A DNA stretch of 7,365 bases from Actinomycetes bacterium (lineage in GTDB: Bacteria > Actinomycetota > Actinomycetes > Actinomycetales > Cellulomonadaceae). Where the stretch lies: assembly GCA_023438885.1 (NCBI GenBank), contig JAEXPS010000093.1, positions 1-7,365 of the forward strand. The letters run 5' to 3'. The notes under the pieces were generated by a model, which worked only from the letters and a program-made list of their open reading frames with translations, did not search any database and was not told where the DNA came from. A program made the position numbers and the translations under genes. This document shows positions 6,327 to 7,365 of this stretch, piece by piece; within the stretch, counting starts at the first letter, position 1; each line of letters starts with the position of its first letter.

Positions 6327-6332
6327 TAGACA
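6327..6332 (+). promoter_or_regulatory. Candidate -10 for leaderless expression of the nucleotidyltransferase gene
   Basis: TAGACA ends 6 nt before the ATG at 6339, and no Shine-Dalgarno sequence precedes the start (the 18 nt before it hold only GGG at 6324-6326, too far upstream). This is the layout of leaderless actinobacterial genes. The last base of the hexamer is A rather than the preferred T, and no clear -35 was seen. Confidence 0.3.
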
Positions 6333-6338
6333 ACGACG

Positions 6339-6905
6339 ATGAGCGGACGGGAGGAGCTGCAGGACGCGCTGCGGCTGACCGCGGTGGCGCTCGAGACCGC
6401 CGAGGTGCCGTTCGCCCTGGTCGGCGGCTACGCAGCCTGGGCGCGGGGCGCTCCCGAACCGAGCCACGACGCGGACTTCGCGGTCCGCGAGCAGGACGTG
6501 CCCCGAGCGCGCGAGGCGATCGCTGCCGCGGGCCTCGACGTCACGGACCCCGCGGAGAACTGGCTCTTCAAGGCCTACTACCGGGGCCAGTTGATCGACG
6601 TGCTGTTCCGGATGGTCGGTGAGCCCGTCACCGACGAGGTGCTCGCCCGCAGCGACGTCATCGAGGTGCTCGCCGTGCGGATGCCGGTGATGGCGGCCAC
6701 CGACATCCTCGCGACGAAGATGCGGGTGCTGGGGGAGCACTCGTGCGACTTCACCCGGCTGCTCGGCATCTCGCGCGCGCTGCGTGAGCAGATCGACTGG
6801 GACGAGGTGGCACGGCAGACCGCCGACAACCCGTACGCCCGCAGCTTCCTCCACCTCGTCCACGAGCTGGGCGTCGCGCCGCTCGGGCCTGCGGTGGCAC
6901 CGTAG
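6339..6905 (+). CDS. MNT-fold nucleotidyltransferase, AbiEii-like, stand-alone
   Basis: 188 aa, starting MSGREELQDALRLTAVALETAEVPFALVGGYAAWARG. The nucleotidyltransferase core is clear: FALVGGYAAWARG (26-37) holds the phosphate-binding GG. HDADFAV (43-49) supplies the two metal-binding aspartates (D44, D46), and QLIDVLFR (84-91) supplies the third (D87). MAATDILATKMRVLGEH (118-134) is the helix with conserved Lys that follows in this family. The remainder (to 188) is helical. Relatives transfer nucleotides to small molecules, proteins or tRNA, and some (AbiEii/MenT, MNT of HEPN-MNT pairs) are toxins or antitoxins. No HEPN or AbiEi-type partner is adjacent: upstream is the divergent EEP gene and downstream a membrane protein. 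A toxin-antitoxin role is therefore not supported. The ATG has no Shine-Dalgarno site. Function beyond the fold is unknown. Confidence 0.85.
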   Translation: MSGREELQDALRLTAVALETAEVPFALVGGYAAWARGAPEPSHDADFAVREQDVPRAREAIAAAGLDVTDPAENWLFKAYYRGQLIDVLFRMVGEPVTDEVLARSDVIEVLAVRMPVMAATDILATKMRVLGEHSCDFTRLLGISRALREQIDWDEVARQTADNPYARSFLHLVHELGVAPLGPAVAP

Positions 6906-6916
6906 AGGTCGGGGTG

Positions 6917-6936
6917 CGCGCCGGCGCGGCGAGCGT
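6917..6936 (+). promoter_or_regulatory. Upstream region of the DUF6766 gene: 12-bp palindrome and -10-like GAGCGT
   Basis: CGCGCCGGCGCG (6917-6928) is a perfect palindrome immediately before GAGCGT (6931-6936), which lies 60 nt before the ATG at 6997. The AGCGT core and its distance echo the CCTAGCGT elements of the SDR and PAS-ANTAR genes. CGCGCCGG (6917-6924) can also pair with CCGGCGCG (6960-6967). An operator, a terminator for the preceding gene, or plain GC-rich chance are all possible. Confidence 0.2.
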
Positions 6937-6996
6937 GATGCTGGCAGGGACGTCAGGCCCCGGCGCGTGCACTCCCGAGCCGAAGGCAGGTGGACC

Positions 6997-7365
6997 ATGA
7001 CGTCCCCGTCGCACCCGCTCCCACTGGAACCGCGGTCCAGCCATGGCAGCCGGCCGCGGTTCTTCACGGCGTACTCGTTCGCGATCGTCACCGGCGGGCT
7101 GTTCCTGCTGTCGATCGCCGCACAGTTCGTGTTTCAGCTGATCGACTTCCGCAACGAGGCGGCGACGCACGGCGAGATGTTCGCGTGGTCGGCCTACCTG
7201 CCGGCGTTCCTCGCCTCCACGTTCGAGAACTGGCAGTCCGAGTTCCTGCAGCTGGTATGGCAGGCAGCCGGGCTGGCGCTCTTCTTCTTCTGGGGCTCGT
7301 CCCAGTCCCGGGAGGGCAACGACCGGATCGAGTCGAAGGTCGATGCCCTGCTACGAGGGCAGGGC
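6997..7365 (+). CDS. DUF6766-like membrane protein, N-terminal part, truncated by window edge
   Basis: 123 codons are present with no stop before the window ends. The ATG at 6997-6999 is preceded by AGGCAGG (6984-6990). After a short polar N-terminus come FFTAYSFAIVTGGLFLLSIAAQFVFQLIDF (residues 22-51; first membrane segment near 27-47) and the stretch YLPAFLASTFENWQSEFLQLVWQAAGLALFFFWGSSQSREGNDRIESK. In that stretch ATFENW-SEFLQ followed by a hydrophobic helix (about 86-100) and a Q-G-x-ES-K-like turn resembles the small actinobacterial DUF6766 membrane proteins, which I recognise by pattern only. The end of the protein is missing. Its biochemical function is unknown; the shared AGCGT element upstream hints at co-regulation with the SDR and PAS-ANTAR genes, but weakly. 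Confidence 0.75.
   Translation, partial: MTSPSHPLPLEPRSSHGSRPRFFTAYSFAIVTGGLFLLSIAAQFVFQLIDFRNEAATHGEMFAWSAYLPAFLASTFENWQSEFLQLVWQAAGLALFFFWGSSQSREGNDRIESKVDALLRGQG

Noticed and set aside
6339..6905. Type IV toxin-antitoxin or abortive-infection locus
   Set aside because: The fold fits AbiEii-like enzymes, but there is no adjacent antitoxin-like gene and no mobile-element or defence-island context.
6123..7091. Minus-strand open frame of 322 codons spanning the nucleotidyltransferase gene
   Set aside because: It crosses three supported genes and shows no domain of its own.

Overview
This is a GC-rich window with strong G/C bias at third codon positions, a GTG start and tight start/stop overlaps. 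Together with a PAS-ANTAR regulator and a DUF6766-type membrane protein, this points to an actinomycete. A Geodermatophilaceae-like or related soil genus is plausible, but that is inference and cannot be settled from the sequence alone. Seven protein genes are supported; the first and last run off the window. No rRNA, tRNA, CRISPR array, insertion sequence or phage gene is visible.

Left half (1-3608, minus strand): a three-gene operon read right to left. It begins with an O-carbamoyltransferase of the NodU/CmcH/TobZ family. Next comes a two-domain protein joining a family-2 glycosyltransferase to a GmhB-like HAD phosphatase. Last is a family-9 (heptosyltransferase-type) glycosyltransferase cut by the window edge. 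The genes are joined by ATGA and GTGA overlaps, so they are almost certainly co-transcribed and translationally coupled. The combination suggests assembly of a carbamoylated, possibly heptose-containing glycan or glycolipid. That is notable for a Gram-positive lineage without classical LPS.

Centre (3609-5517): a 197-bp divergent region separates the operon from a plus-strand YghA/YhdF-type short-chain dehydrogenase, followed by a PAS-ANTAR protein. Each of these two genes has the octamer CCTAGCGT about 50-57 nt before its start, which looks like a shared -10 region. A 13-bp bulged hairpin follows the PAS-ANTAR gene and lies between convergent genes.

Right part (5518-7365): a minus-strand endonuclease/exonuclease/phosphatase-family protein is divergent from a plus-strand MNT-fold nucleotidyltransferase. 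Only 56 bp separate their start codons, and both look leaderless. The window ends inside a DUF6766-like membrane protein.

The right two thirds look like ordinary single-gene actinobacterial housekeeping or stress genes. The carbamoyltransferase/glycosyltransferase operon is the most system-like element. I do not see convincing evidence of a wholly new system.
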